64,000 nt of DNA from Thioclava arctica (GTDB lineage: Bacteria; Pseudomonadota; Alphaproteobacteria; Rhodobacterales; Rhodobacteraceae), in the NCBI RefSeq assembly GCF_040892615.1, contig NZ_JBFRYC010000006.1:1-64000 (forward strand), in the 5' to 3' direction. Of this stretch, positions 1 to 8,334 are shown piece by piece. The notes beneath the pieces were generated by a model that saw only the letters and a list, made by a program, of their open reading frames with translations, had not been told where the DNA came from and searched no databases. The position numbers were made by a program, and so were the translations under genes. The number at the start of each line of letters is the position of its first letter. The stretch's first letter is position 1.

Positions 1-25
1 GCCTCATTATAGGCAGTCCAATTCG

Positions 26-622
26 TTGTCTTGTAGGTCGGTGCTGTCGGTTTGCTCATGCCCATCAGCTACCACACTGGATTCACGACATGAATCCCTA
101 CCGGATTTGTGCAACAGAGCCCCGCGCACCCCAGAACGAAGTTACATAGCGGGCGAAACGCATCTCTATCTTGGCCGACAGTATCGACTGAAAGACCTCC
201 CGAATGTGCGAGAAAGCGTAAAGCTCATTCGCGGCTATATCGTGGTTGAGACACTTCGACCGAACCGAACTGACATTACTCGCGAGCTGGTTGAGGGCTG
301 GTACCGCAACCGAGCCCAAGTCAAGTTCGCAGAGCAGGTCGAACAAAGTCTGCAACGTTTCCCGGAGCCCGAAGCATTCCGGCCGAAAGGGATGATCATC
401 CGCCAGATGAAACAACGCTGGGGGTCAATGTCGCCGGCGCACCGTCTCTTGCTGAACCGCCGTCTCGTCGAGGCCCCGGTTGACGCCATCGACTATGTCA
501 TCACCCACGAGCTTTGCCACAGCGCTGAGCCGCACCACGGCACTGCTTTCTTTGACCTGCTGGACCGGGTGATGCCGGATTGGGAGCGCCGGAAGCAACG
601 CCTAGAGAGGATAATGGCCTGA
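26..622 (+). CDS. YgjP/WLM-type zinc metallopeptidase, 5' end probably damaged
   Basis: Putative zinc metallopeptidase of the YgjP (DUF45/M48-like) family, often found beside type I restriction or mobile genes. The frame contains the zinc motif HELCH followed by a third His about five residues later (AEPHHG), and the family's conserved block GETHLYLGRQYRL near residue 44. Family members are usually about 230-250 aa; here only the part from roughly residue 33 onward looks conserved. Just upstream, a different frame reads like the missing lead-in to that block (Trp-Ile at about position 84), which suggests a frameshift or decay of the 5' end. The gene lies outside the 888-7405 element and may belong to an older insertion at the same tRNA. 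The fold assignment is fairly safe; whether the gene is functional is doubtful. Confidence 0.6.
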   Translation: MSCRSVLSVCSCPSATTLDSRHESLPDLCNRAPRTPERSYIAGETHLYLGRQYRLKDLPNVRESVKLIRGYIVVETLRPNRTDITRELVEGWYRNRAQVKFAEQVEQSLQRFPEPEAFRPKGMIIRQMKQRWGSMSPAHRLLLNRRLVEAPVDAIDYVITHELCHSAEPHHGTAFFDLLDRVMPDWERRKQRLERIMA

Positions 623-1139
623 GAAATTCCGACGCTAGTCGCCGCTGAATCAAACGAGACCGCTGTCCAAATGAAACCATGTGACCGGAAAATGATAATA
701 ATATAATCCACTTGTGGAACTTCACTAAATCAGCGCAGTCAACAGGTCCGGAGAATATCAGCCCGTAGAGAACGCTTTGGGCCCTCTTCGCACCGGGGCC
801 GGTGAACAGCTCCTCGTGCATAACCCTCGAAAACAACGGAAAAATCCGGCCGAAGCCGGATCGGGAGAACAATTTCGCGAGGGCGAGTGGCGGAGAGACA
901 GGGCGCAGGACAGTTTCAACTGCGTCAATTTTTAAATATATATCAGACAGTTACAAGGGCCAATTTTCCCCTGTGCTTCCTTAGGGGCCATTTTGTGTAA
1001 CCTCTTGAGGGAAGCCTCTCTTCTCTAAAAGCATTCGACTCTCAAATTTAATTCCTTGCCAGTTTTCCGCCTCCACCAGCTTTGAGATTGAAAGATCACG
1101 GGACGAATAGGGCCGATGTTTGCTCGAACGGCTCAAGAT
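623..1139. other. Non-coding stretch holding the distal att copy
   Basis: I see no convincing gene here; the short open frames lack family signals and ribosome binding sites. The stretch holds a 7-bp-stem hairpin with a 4-nt loop at 844-861, the probable distal attachment site at 888-903, and then AT-rich DNA. Confidence 0.5.
888..903. repeat. Probable distal attachment site (att copy of tRNA-Ser 3' end)
   Basis: The 16 bp TGGCGGAGAGACAGGG are identical and in the same orientation to 7390-7405, which is the 3' end (CCA, discriminator, acceptor and part of the T arm) of tRNA-Ser(CGA). A tyrosine integrase gene lies next to the tRNA at 5923-7269. Duplication of a tRNA 3' end at the far side of an integrase-bearing segment is the usual sign of site-specific insertion. 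The implied element is 888 to about 7405, 6.5 kb. Confidence 0.75.
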
Positions 1140-1194
1140 AAAAAAGCCCGTGGCGCGCATAAGCCGAAGCCTACAATCTTCCCACGCCACGGGC
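1140..1194 (-). terminator. Rho-independent terminator after the lipoprotein gene
   Basis: Perfect 10-bp inverted repeat GCCCGTGGCG (1146-1155) and CGCCACGGGC (1185-1194), with a 29-nt loop, followed on the minus strand by six U (A1140-A1145 on the plus strand). It lies just past the stop of the minus-strand lipoprotein gene ending at 1204. Confidence 0.7.
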
Positions 1195-1203
1195 CTTGTC
1201 TAC

Positions 1204-1611
1204 TTACTTCGTTGCTTGCGTCGTGGTGGCAGGTGTTGCGGTTCTTCTAAATTCGATACCGCATTTCTTCTGGATGCTAGCCTGCTCAAGCGCGTCAAGT
1301 TCACCCTTCAAGCGACCAAGCTCACCCGCATTCTCGCCGTTACCGTGGATGAAGAACGCTGCTGGCCAGAAGAGAACGAGCGCAACGCCCGTCGCAACAG
1401 CGTCATTGCTTGCCTTTTTATCTTGAACGCCGCTCACATTCGCGGCTTGGTTCGTGACCCGTTGTGCCTCGGCAGCAATCTGACTGCACGAGTAGGATTG
1501 ATATTGCATAGGTGAAATATACTGAGGTGCAATATCCTCAGACTTTTTCGCACACCCTGAAATGGCTGTGCCTGCAATAAGCCCAAGAGCAATAAGTTTA
1601 GAACGCATCAT
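1204..1611 (-). CDS. Small lipoprotein of unknown function
   Basis: A 135-aa protein with a lipoprotein signal peptide. After a short basic start and a hydrophobic run, the lipobox TAISGC puts the modified Cys at about residue 20. A second hydrophobic stretch lies near residues 72-88 (VATGVALVLFWPAAFFI), followed by a charged, helix-prone C-terminus. It probably sits in the inner or outer membrane facing the periplasm. The start at 1611 is preceded by a good ribosome site (AAGGGAGA); the next Met codon follows at once. It is cargo of the tRNA-Ser element and has its own terminator. The upstream region contains TTATC-GCTT-GATAA (1646-1659), a possible operator. Similar small lipoproteins occur in Rhodobacteraceae, but I know no function for them. 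Confidence 0.7.
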   Translation of the reverse strand: MMRSKLIALGLIAGTAISGCAKKSEDIAPQYISPMQYQSYSCSQIAAEAQRVTNQAANVSGVQDKKASNDAVATGVALVLFWPAAFFIHGNGENAGELGRLKGELDALEQASIQKKCGIEFRRTATPATTTQATK

Positions 1612-1913
1612 TATCTCCCTTCCCGTAATGATGCTCGCATAAACTTTATCGCTTGATAAACTTTCAATCCTCTCGGCACGTCACGCGATTATGTGGCTGC
1701 CTTCTATGTGATTGTTATGTCACATGATTTATCGCCTACTCTAGTAAAAACACTAACCATCACGCTTCCGCGAGCACCTAGCGGAGGAAATGTGAGAAAT
1801 CACGCAAAAGGGATTTGACTTAGTAATTTTCATCAATGCGATCTTGGTGTGTGTTGTTCTACAAACATACTCGGTTAACGAGCTTTTCAGTTCTTGGGCT
1901 GGAGGTTTTAAGC
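1612..1913. other. Intergenic region between lipoprotein and recombinase genes
   Basis: No gene seen. It holds the promoter region of the minus-strand lipoprotein gene, including the TTATC/GATAA inverted repeat at 1646-1659, and an imperfect hairpin (TTCCGC/GCGGAG) near 1762-1785 without a T run. Confidence 0.4.
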
Positions 1914-2462
1914 TCAGGCTGGCTTGAGTGCCCGATAAACAGACCGCTCTGAGACACCTAGAGCCTCAGCGATGGCTCGTTTGCTCATGCCTTCCGAAGC
2001 TAGGCGCTGAGCGTCCTGGCGTTTCATCATCGCGACAGGCTTCCGGCCCGTGTATTTGCCTTCGGCCTTTGCCTTAGCAATACCGTCCCGCTGACGTTCC
2101 AGCATCATTTCTCGTTCGAACTGTGCGACAGAGCCGAGGACGTTAAGCATGAGCTTTCCGGTCGCCGTCGAAGTATCCAAGCCCAGGTCGATTATCCTCA
2201 AGCCTATCCCCCTTGCTTCGAGGTCTTCTACGATCTCTCCTAGGTGCCTCACCGAACGGGCAAGACGGTCAAGCTTGGTGACGACTATGGTATCCCCTTC
2301 GCGGGCGAAGCTCAGAGCCCTGTTCAATTCTTCCCTGACAGCCACAGAGCTCACCTGTTCTTCAAATAACCTTTCGCAGCCGACTTGATTCAAAGCCTTC
2401 GTCTGGGCTTCGAGTCCTGCCATTTGCTCCAGGGTCGATGTCCGTGCGTATCCGATCAGCAT
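1914..2462 (-). CDS. Serine recombinase (resolvase/invertase family)
   Basis: A 182-aa site-specific serine recombinase of the small resolvase/invertase type. The N-terminus MLIGYARTST holds the catalytic Ser at residue 9. Then come the conserved KLDRLARSVRHL block with the active-site arginines, the long E helix ending in QFEREMMLERQRDGIAKAKA, and a C-terminal helix-turn-helix (SKRAIAEALGVSERSVYRAL). Length and domain order are normal. The start at 2462 is chosen because AGGAGG lies 7 nt upstream; an open frame extends 99 nt further upstream without family similarity. It is probably element-borne, resolving multimers or inverting a segment; no recombination sites were identified beside it. 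Confidence 0.9.
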   Translation of the reverse strand: MLIGYARTSTLEQMAGLEAQTKALNQVGCERLFEEQVSSVAVREELNRALSFAREGDTIVVTKLDRLARSVRHLGEIVEDLEARGIGLRIIDLGLDTSTATGKLMLNVLGSVAQFEREMMLERQRDGIAKAKAEGKYTGRKPVAMMKRQDAQRLASEGMSKRAIAEALGVSERSVYRALKPA

Positions 2463-2590
2463 GTCGACGCCTCCTATGTCTGCCAATAGAATCTTAGGAG
2501 TTGAGGCGGGCTGTCTGCCAAAAGCCAAAACCAACTCCACTGGCAGGCAAAAGCTCCACATTCTGTCCCTGACATATGGGCAAGCCCTAG

Positions 2591-2601
2591 TGGCGGAGAG
2601 A
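2591..2601. repeat. Third, shorter att-like copy
   Basis: TGGCGGAGAGA matches the first 11 bp of both the tRNA-Ser end (7390) and the distal att (888), in the same orientation; with the preceding AG the match to the 888 copy is 13 bp. It lies between the recombinase gene and the ParB-like gene, where a junction between two stacked insertions could be. A match this short could be chance, so the call is tentative. Confidence 0.35.
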
Positions 2602-2887
2602 TGGAAGGGTTCCGAGCAAGAGGCTTAAGATTTTCGGATGAGATCTGAAGGGGGTGGGGGGGAAGAAGAAGCGACTTCAAAAAAGGGGGATTTATTGCTG
2701 TTATTATTATGATGATTTGACTGAGCCTCAGCTTTCTAGAAGAGCCACTTGGCTCAGGCTGCCCAGCGCAAAAGCACTGCGGTTAGCGCACAAATAAAAA
2801 GTTTCGCAAAGCGTACCGTAGCCACGCCGTAATCAAGGGTTGACTACATCCGTATCTAGGATCACGCTCGGCGGAAAAGAGAACAGC

Positions 2888-4198
2888 ATGATTTTAAAAG
2901 AAATTAGCATAAGTGATCTGCTAGTAAATCGAGCCAATGATCGTCACGGCGAGTTGGAAAACGAGACAGCGGCTATTTCATGGCTGTTCAACACTCGTGA
3001 GACGCATATGAAAAATCTTGCCAAGGACATCGTCGCTGAGAGCAAGATTTTTGAACCACCGCTTGTGGCGCCAGAGAACGGAAAATTCGTGGTATTCGAC
3101 GGAAACCGGCGGGTAACCTGTTTGAAGGTGCTTGAAAAATCGGCTCGTGCTCCGACGTTGGAGCTTCAACAGTACTTCACCAAGTTACGTGACGGGTGGA
3201 CTGGTCCATTTCCAGAGAAGGTTCTCTGCCAAGTCGAAGAGGACCGCGATCACATCGACAATATCCTCTATCGTAGACATACAGGCACCTTGAACGGCGT
3301 CGGGCAGTCGAACTGGGACGACCGCATGAAAGACAACTTCGTGGCTAGGTCGGGAAAGGCCGTGGGGTTCAACATAGCTGACGAAATTGAAAACAGACTA
3401 CGCGAGGCGGGCTTACTCCCAGAAAAGAAGATACCGCGCTCGAACCTAAACAGATTTCTTTCGGCGGAAATCATCCGAAACCGGATTGGATTTAGCGTAA
3501 AGAAGAAGACTTTCAGCTATACGCATAAGCCAGAAGTCGTTCTTAGAGCATTCGAAAGGCTGGCAGACGACTTTTCCAATGGGCGCATGGTTCTTGGCGA
3601 CATCTGGGACAACGCAGGTAAACTTGCGTATGTCGAAAGGCTCGAAGCAGAAGGCGTCCTACCCAATGACACGGACTTGATGGACAAAAAACATGAGCCC
3701 GACGAACCTCGGCCACCATCTCCAAAACCCAAGCCCCAACCTAAACCGAAGCCTGCCCCGTCGAAGCGAACGACGCTCATACCACAGAAGGACTTCGGAA
3801 TTCTTTGGATGGGAAAGCAGCAACGGCATCACGCTATCTGGGAGGAACTCCAGTTTCATCTCAACACCGAAAAGCATCCCAACGCAGTTTCGGTGCTTTT
3901 GCGCGTATTGCTTGAGCTCGCTATCGAGCACTATGCTGAAACACATGGAGTTGCTATTCATCAAAACGATAAACTGGCGAAGCGAGTTGAAAAAATAGGG
4001 AGCGAGCTTTTTGACCAACGGAAAATCGACAAGAAGCAGCATTTAGCGACCAAGAAATTCTCCCAATTAGATCAGTTGGTGTCAGCAGACACTCTGAATC
4101 GATATGTCCATTCCCCTAATTTTGCTCCATCAGCTAAGCATCTAGAGGCTCTATGGGACACAATGGCAGATTTTATTGTCGCGTGCCTAAAGGGTTGA
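2888..4198 (+). CDS. ParB/sulfiredoxin-like domain protein with a novel C-terminal domain
   Basis: About 436 aa. The first ~100 residues resemble the ParB N-terminal (ParB/Srx) nucleotide-binding fold, with the ending FVVFDGNRRVTCLKVLE where ParB proteins carry their GxxRxxA-like box. A Pro/Lys linker near residue 275-290 leads to a helical C-terminal domain of about 140 residues with the motif LNRYVHSPNF. Canonical ParB helix-turn-helix and dimer domains are not evident and there is no ParA partner, so a plasmid-partition role is doubtful. Related ParB-like fusions often occur as accessory or defence cargo. The ATG at 2888 is preferred over the TTG at 2840 because the fold begins there and GAAAAGAGA precedes it. 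Function unknown. Confidence 0.6.
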   Translation: MILKEISISDLLVNRANDRHGELENETAAISWLFNTRETHMKNLAKDIVAESKIFEPPLVAPENGKFVVFDGNRRVTCLKVLEKSARAPTLELQQYFTKLRDGWTGPFPEKVLCQVEEDRDHIDNILYRRHTGTLNGVGQSNWDDRMKDNFVARSGKAVGFNIADEIENRLREAGLLPEKKIPRSNLNRFLSAEIIRNRIGFSVKKKTFSYTHKPEVVLRAFERLADDFSNGRMVLGDIWDNAGKLAYVERLEAEGVLPNDTDLMDKKHEPDEPRPPSPKPKPQPKPKPAPSKRTTLIPQKDFGILWMGKQQRHHAIWEELQFHLNTEKHPNAVSVLLRVLLELAIEHYAETHGVAIHQNDKLAKRVEKIGSELFDQRKIDKKQHLATKKFSQLDQLVSADTLNRYVHSPNFAPSAKHLEALWDTMADFIVACLKG

Positions 4199-4588
4199 CA
4201 TAGGCTGTCGTAAGTACGGCGAATGTCGGCAGCGACTGGCCGCAATGCAGCAGTCGGTAGTCTAAGCTAATAGCCGGTTTGGGCCGTTCGCACCTCATAG
4301 CACTTGCCACGACCACGAATTTGCAAAGCCCGCTATCTGCGCATTGCTGCCGTTTGCAAGGATTTCAGAGAAGGACCGCCAGCCAAGCTGTCTTAAAGCT
4401 TCAGGCCCTGGAACGTTGCATGTTGCGTTGCGCTTAAGGAAATCAACGCTGCAACAATGCTGTTGCGTCCCTATGATCCTATGAGGAAGACGAAGTCTCT
4501 TCCGAATACCCCTATTTGTTTATTTGAAGGGCCATTAAGCCCTCCAAGTCACTTGTTCCGTCATTCTGATGACATGCTTGGAGCTTGT
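4199..4588. other. Intergenic region, possible element origin
   Basis: No gene seen between the convergent ParB-like and RepA-like genes. It contains clustered TTGC/GCAA motifs around 4413-4470, including an inverted GCAACA-ATGC-TGTTGC, and a weak hairpin at 4528-4543. Because a replication-type ATPase lies beside it, an origin is possible but not shown. Confidence 0.3.
4528..4543 (-). terminator. Weak hairpin after the RepA-like gene
   Basis: AGGGC/GCCCT stem with a 6-nt loop, located 45 nt past the stop of the minus-strand ATPase gene. The following minus-strand sequence is AT-rich but lacks a clean U run, so it is a weak terminator candidate. Confidence 0.3.
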
Positions 4589-5614
4589 TCAAAACTCTTC
4601 GTCAACATCGGCATATAGCTTCTCATCACGAAGCTTCTTAGCGCTCTGGAAGGCCTCATCTACTTCCCTGTCCTTGAGAACCCCTTGCTCTTTGAGCTTG
4701 CTAAGCCGCCTTGAAACAGTTCCTTTATTTATCCCTAGCTTTTCAGCGATTTCGTTTTGATTGACGAAATCAAGTGTCTTCAAGGCGATATACACAGGAT
4801 CTTCTTCGGGATTATCCGGCTCACTATCAGAGACTTCCCAGCCTTTATCTCCAAGCGTCCACTTGCGTGATTCTAAGCGATGATCTCCCTTGCCCCGAAA
4901 CTTGGTGAAATTGGTATGAAAGCAGGCTTCTCCTGGTGCCACCACCTTAGGGCGCTGAAGTCCCAGGATGACTTCGAAAGTGGTTTCAAGGGCCGTTGAT
5001 CCTCTCATGCCCTTGCCTCCCTTATTAGCGTGATGAACCAATATCGTGGCAATTCCAGCCCGCTTCATCTGAAGGAAGAAGTCTTGGACCCGCTTGAACT
5101 CCGACGACGCATTCTCGTCCTCTAGCGAGTCTGACAGTGTCGTGAAATTGTCTAGTATGATCAGTTCCACGTCTCCAGCCCTTGCCCTCTTCAGAATGCC
5201 ATTCTGTGTTTCCTCTTCAGTGATGTCGAAGAACTCTGTCCCGACCTCTTGAGCCTGCCTTGCGATGATCTCGAGATTGCGGAGGGCAATCTTAGGGTCG
5301 GGAAGTTCCACGGCCCCGCTACTCACGAGCATTTCGATCCGATCTCGGATGTCTTGTTGGTTCATCTCTCCGTCAATGTAGAGAACTTTGCGAGCTTTGG
5401 GGGCTGTCCAGTCGGCCACAGTTCCACCCCCAGCAACGGCCAAGGCTAAGCTTAAGCACAGTAGCGTTTTGCCTACCCCTGAGGGTGCCCAGATAACGGC
5501 TGTTTCTTCGGTACGCAGCCACGGCTCAATCACGGGCTCCCTCGGTCGGAATCTCGTGGCCAGCAATTCCTCAGCGGTATAGGTCTTTAGTTTCGATAGG
5601 TTATCTGTCGACAT
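4589..5614 (-). CDS. RepA-like AAA (KaiC/DnaB-type) ATPase with C-terminal winged helix
   Basis: A 341-aa P-loop ATPase of the AAA_25/RepA type common on small integrative elements and plasmids. Walker A APSGVGKT is at residues 43-50, a conserved acidic strand VLYIDGEM follows, and Walker B is LIILDNFTTL with the sensor LVHHANKGGKGMRGSTAL. The C-terminal ~70 residues form a winged-helix (NQNEIAEKLGINKGTVSRRLSKL). Family members act as hexameric helicases or helicase loaders in element replication. The start codon at 5614 is preceded by AGGAAAGA. A possible terminator for the upstream integrase lies between the two genes. The winged helix may bind the element's origin; that is inference. Confidence 0.8.
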   Translation of the reverse strand: MSTDNLSKLKTYTAEELLATRFRPREPVIEPWLRTEETAVIWAPSGVGKTLLCLSLALAVAGGGTVADWTAPKARKVLYIDGEMNQQDIRDRIEMLVSSGAVELPDPKIALRNLEIIARQAQEVGTEFFDITEEETQNGILKRARAGDVELIILDNFTTLSDSLEDENASSEFKRVQDFFLQMKRAGIATILVHHANKGGKGMRGSTALETTFEVILGLQRPKVVAPGEACFHTNFTKFRGKGDHRLESRKWTLGDKGWEVSDSEPDNPEEDPVYIALKTLDFVNQNEIAEKLGINKGTVSRRLSKLKEQGVLKDREVDEAFQSAKKLRDEKLYADVDEEF

Positions 5615-5922
5615 TATTGTCTTTCCTATAAATTTTGGATTTCCAACACGCCTAAAAACACCTCACCGGAAGGGGTGAAGCGTCTGGTCCTAACATCATG
5701 TAACTAGGGCTCAGCGTGTGAAGGCAGCGGGATGCTTCCTTCTAGTCAGGACGTTTGCTGCAACAAGCTGGCTCTGCCCATCTGTATACGCATAGATCGG
5801 CTTAAGCCCTTCCATGAGAGACGAAACGAACGCTGCTCTTATCGACCGCTTAAATGCGGGTCGTTCTTAATGTCTTGATTGCGATTGGTGGCATCAGAGA
5901 AACCCTGATGACTTAAGCAACG
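5615..5922. other. Intergenic region between RepA-like and integrase genes
   Basis: No firm gene. A 34-codon open frame on the minus strand (about 5711-5815) has no ribosome site and no family signal, so it is not called. A hairpin with a following U run lies at 5654-5678. Confidence 0.4.
5654..5678 (-). terminator. Candidate terminator downstream of the integrase
   Basis: TCACC/GGTGA stem with a 6-nt loop (5663-5678), followed closely on the minus strand by five U (A5654-A5658). It is well placed to stop integrase transcription before the ATPase gene. The stem is short, so confidence is modest. Confidence 0.35.
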
Positions 5923-7269
5923 CTAGGAGCCGCTCTCAGCAAGCTGATCTTTTGGCCTGACTATCTTCAGCATGTAGCGTTGCATTGTCTCAAGGCTGTG
6001 GCCCTGGCCGTAGCTCTCGCCAACGCCGTCATTCGTCCATCCTCCGATACGATTGGAAAGATCCGAGGGCGTTTCAACGTCCCGAAGCCGATCTCTCAGC
6101 GTATGACGGAAGCTGTGAAGCCCTTGCCCTGGTTTCGCAAGGTTGTTGTCCTTCAGCCATTTGTTGAGTGCTGAGGAAGCTGTGCCAGAATTGAAGGGTT
6201 TACTGGTGTCCTTGGGCTGGAAGCAGGGAAAAAGGAAATCCCCCTTGGTTTCCATAGCTCGTTTGGCTGCCCAAAGGGCCTCTCCGACAAGAGGAACTTT
6301 CCGCTCAGAGCCTTTGGTTTTCAGACCACGGAGTTCATTGGGGCGGATGTAGATATATGGTAATGCCGCATCTAGGAAGACATCGCCCTTCTTCAGACCT
6401 ATAACCTCAGCAAGCCTTGCGCCTGTGTCCGAAAGCATCGCGATAGCCCAGCGCCTTTGGTCATCCGTTTGCCGACACTTCTCTTGGATAACGTCCAACT
6501 CAGCCATGCTGTAGGTGTCTCGAGGCTTTCTTGGCCCCTCATCCCTGTTGGGAATTGTTAACCCATCGAAGGGGTTTGTCATCGAGAGTTCAAATTCTTG
6601 AATGCCCGTCCTGATGACTGGCCGGACTTGCGACAGGTACCGCTTCACCGTCTCAGGCCCAACGCCATTGTCGACCAGACGACGAACGAATTCCCTGGCA
6701 TGCTCTCGGTTGAGATTGTCGAGTGTGATGTCGCCCGTGATCTCCAAGAGCAAATTCCAAGCACGATCAAATTGCTGCTCACCCACGCGATTCTTCGGCC
6801 CTTTCCCTAACTCAAAGTGCAGTTCCTTGGCGTCGGAAAGCGTACGCGGGATCTTCTCACCATACAGAATATCTACAGTAAGCTGCTCCTGGGCTGTCAA
6901 AGTTGGACGGGGCTCGTAGGGCTCATGGGAAGGGAGGTAGTAGCTAAGAAAGTTGTCGATGGTGGGATCATCTGGCTGGAGCTTTGCATGACCAGGTTTG
7001 AGACTAGCTGCTTCTAGGGTTGCCAGTGCAAGCTGAGCATTGCCTTCGGTCTCATGGCGCTCCCTGTATGCCTTCCAAAGAGCATCAAGCCTACGAGTGT
7101 GTGAATCTGCCCGGCGACAAGCTTCGGCCTTGTCTGAAGTTTTCAAGCTGAAGAACAATTGTGCGGGAGTTTTGCGGGTATTCGGAGCTTTGTGCAGCTT
7201 ACGGACATCGCTCGGCACTCTACGCCGATAATAATAGGTCTTTCCCTTTAACTGTAGGTGCTTGCACAT
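5923..7269 (-). CDS. int: Tyrosine recombinase/integrase of the tRNA-Ser element
   Basis: A 448-aa phage-type integrase. The N-terminus (KGKTYYYRRRVPSDVR) is the DUF6538-like arm domain common in alphaproteobacterial island integrases, then a SAM-like core-binding domain, then the catalytic domain. Active-site residues are visible: Arg285 in DTGARLAEV, His385/Arg388 in HSFRH, and Tyr420 in GESYGQGHS. The frame could begin 36 nt earlier, but the family similarity starts at the Met at 7269. The 5' end lies 120 bp from the 3' end of tRNA-Ser, and the gene is transcribed away from it, as is usual for elements using a tRNA end as attB. It presumably recombines the copies at 7390 and 888. No excisionase was recognised. 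Confidence 0.92.
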   Translation of the reverse strand: MCKHLQLKGKTYYYRRRVPSDVRKLHKAPNTRKTPAQLFFSLKTSDKAEACRRADSHTRRLDALWKAYRERHETEGNAQLALATLEAASLKPGHAKLQPDDPTIDNFLSYYLPSHEPYEPRPTLTAQEQLTVDILYGEKIPRTLSDAKELHFELGKGPKNRVGEQQFDRAWNLLLEITGDITLDNLNREHAREFVRRLVDNGVGPETVKRYLSQVRPVIRTGIQEFELSMTNPFDGLTIPNRDEGPRKPRDTYSMAELDVIQEKCRQTDDQRRWAIAMLSDTGARLAEVIGLKKGDVFLDAALPYIYIRPNELRGLKTKGSERKVPLVGEALWAAKRAMETKGDFLFPCFQPKDTSKPFNSGTASSALNKWLKDNNLAKPGQGLHSFRHTLRDRLRDVETPSDLSNRIGGWTNDGVGESYGQGHSLETMQRYMLKIVRPKDQLAESGS

Positions 7270-7389
7270 GAGCCTAAAGGACCCCGATTCAAACAGGACA
7301 ATCATCGCTGTGTAACCTCTTGTGTTACCTGCGACAACGCCGAAACGACACCTAACCCATTGAAATCATATATAATAAGGGGGTTTATG

Positions 7390-7405
7390 TGGCGGAGAGA
7401 CAGGG
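7390..7405. repeat. Proximal attachment site overlapping the tRNA-Ser 3' end
   Basis: Identical to 888-903. It forms the CCA, discriminator, 3' acceptor strand and first bases of the T stem of tRNA-Ser on the minus strand, so insertion preserved an intact tRNA. Confidence 0.75.
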
Positions 7406-7479
7406 ATTCGAACCCTGGGTCGGCTCTCACCGACAACGGTTTTCGAGACCGCCGCATTCGACCACTCTGCCACCTCTCC
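7390..7479 (-). tRNA. tRNA-Ser, anticodon CGA
   Basis: On the minus strand this 90-nt sequence folds as a class II tRNA. The acceptor stem is GGAGAGG with UCUCUCC (terminal G-U), the D arm contains GGCAGAGUGGUCGAAUGC, and the anticodon loop UCUCGAAA carries CGA. A long variable arm follows, then the T loop GGUUCGAAUCC, discriminator G and an encoded CCA. It reads UCG serine codons and is the attachment target of the adjacent integrase. Confidence 0.97.
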
Positions 7480-7587
7480 GCGTCAGGGGTCTTCCTGTGG
7501 GGCGGATTTAGCGGTCCGCGCGCGCCCTTGCAACCCGTTTTTCGTACAATTCGAAAACTAAGCGGGACGCGCGCGGAAATGCCTGGC

Positions 7588-8334
7588 TCAGCGCATCCGC
7601 AAGGCGCCGTCCAAACGGATCACTTCGCCGTTCAAGTAGCCGTTTTCAATGATGAAACCGACAAGCCGTGCATATTCTACGGGATCGCCGAGGCGCTTTG
7701 GAAATGTGACTTCTGCGGCGAGGCTTTCTTGGACCTCTGAGGGCAGCCCTTTGAGCATCGGAGTGGAAAATATCCCCGGTGCGATGGCGCAGACGCGCAC
7801 CGCCTGACTGGCCAAATCGCGTGCGAGCGGCAGGGTCATGCCGGCAATGCCCGCCTTTGAGGCGGCATAGGCGGCTTGGCCTTTCTGGCCGTCAAAGGCC
7901 GCGATCGAGGCGGTATTGACGATGACGCCGCGCTCAGGTCCTGCGTTTTTTGCCATCTCGGCGGCGACCAGACGAAGCACGTTGAAGGTGCCAATCAGGT
8001 TGATGTCGATCGTGCGCTCAAAGCTGGCAAGCTGATGAGGGCCTTCACGACCGACCACGCGTTCGCCCGTCGCAATGCCTGCGCAATTCACCAGCGCGTC
8101 GATCCCGCCCATCGCCTGCACGGCTGCGGCGACTCCATCGGCCACGCTTTGCTCGGAGGTGACATCCACCGCGACAGCCTGCGCCCCGATCTGCGCGCTA
8201 TGAATCTTTGCCCCATCCAGATCACGGTCAAAAATTACCACCTGCGCACCTGATTGCGCCAAGAATTGCGCCGTTGCCGCGCCCAAACCGGATGCGCCCC
8301 CGGTCACTACAACGCGTAAGTCTGTCAACTCCAT
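7588..8334 (-). CDS. Short-chain dehydrogenase, 3-hydroxyacyl-CoA dehydrogenase type II-like
   Basis: A 248-aa SDR enzyme binding NAD. The Rossmann motif TGGASGLG is at residues 11-18, NCAG near 88, the catalytic Ser in NTASIAAFDG, and YAASK (Tyr/Lys) near residue 155. The sequence resembles the HSD17B10-type 3-hydroxy-2-methylbutyryl/3-hydroxyacyl-CoA dehydrogenases used in fatty and branched-chain acyl-CoA oxidation; the C-terminal NGEVIRLDGALRM supports this subgroup. The start is supported by GAGGAGG 6 nt upstream. It sits alone between the tRNA and a divergent outer-membrane protein gene, so substrate is inferred from the family only. Confidence 0.85.
   Translation of the reverse strand: MELTDLRVVVTGGASGLGAATAQFLAQSGAQVVIFDRDLDGAKIHSAQIGAQAVAVDVTSEQSVADGVAAAVQAMGGIDALVNCAGIATGERVVGREGPHQLASFERTIDINLIGTFNVLRLVAAEMAKNAGPERGVIVNTASIAAFDGQKGQAAYAASKAGIAGMTLPLARDLASQAVRVCAIAPGIFSTPMLKGLPSEVQESLAAEVTFPKRLGDPVEYARLVGFIIENGYLNGEVIRLDGALRMR

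Larger units (their letters stand above)
888..7405. mobile_element. Integrated element at tRNA-Ser(CGA)
   Basis: About 6.5 kb bounded by 16-bp direct repeats at 888-903 and 7390-7405. It contains the integrase, a RepA-like ATPase, a ParB-like protein, a serine recombinase and a lipoprotein. Its base composition is visibly poorer in GC than the DNA right of the tRNA. No structural phage or conjugation genes are present, so it is a small satellite-like or degenerate integrative element. An internal att-like copy at 2591 raises the possibility of two stacked insertions. Confidence 0.75.

Noticed and set aside
5711..5815. 34-codon frame as an excisionase
   Set aside because: No ribosome binding site, too short, no helix-turn-helix pattern.
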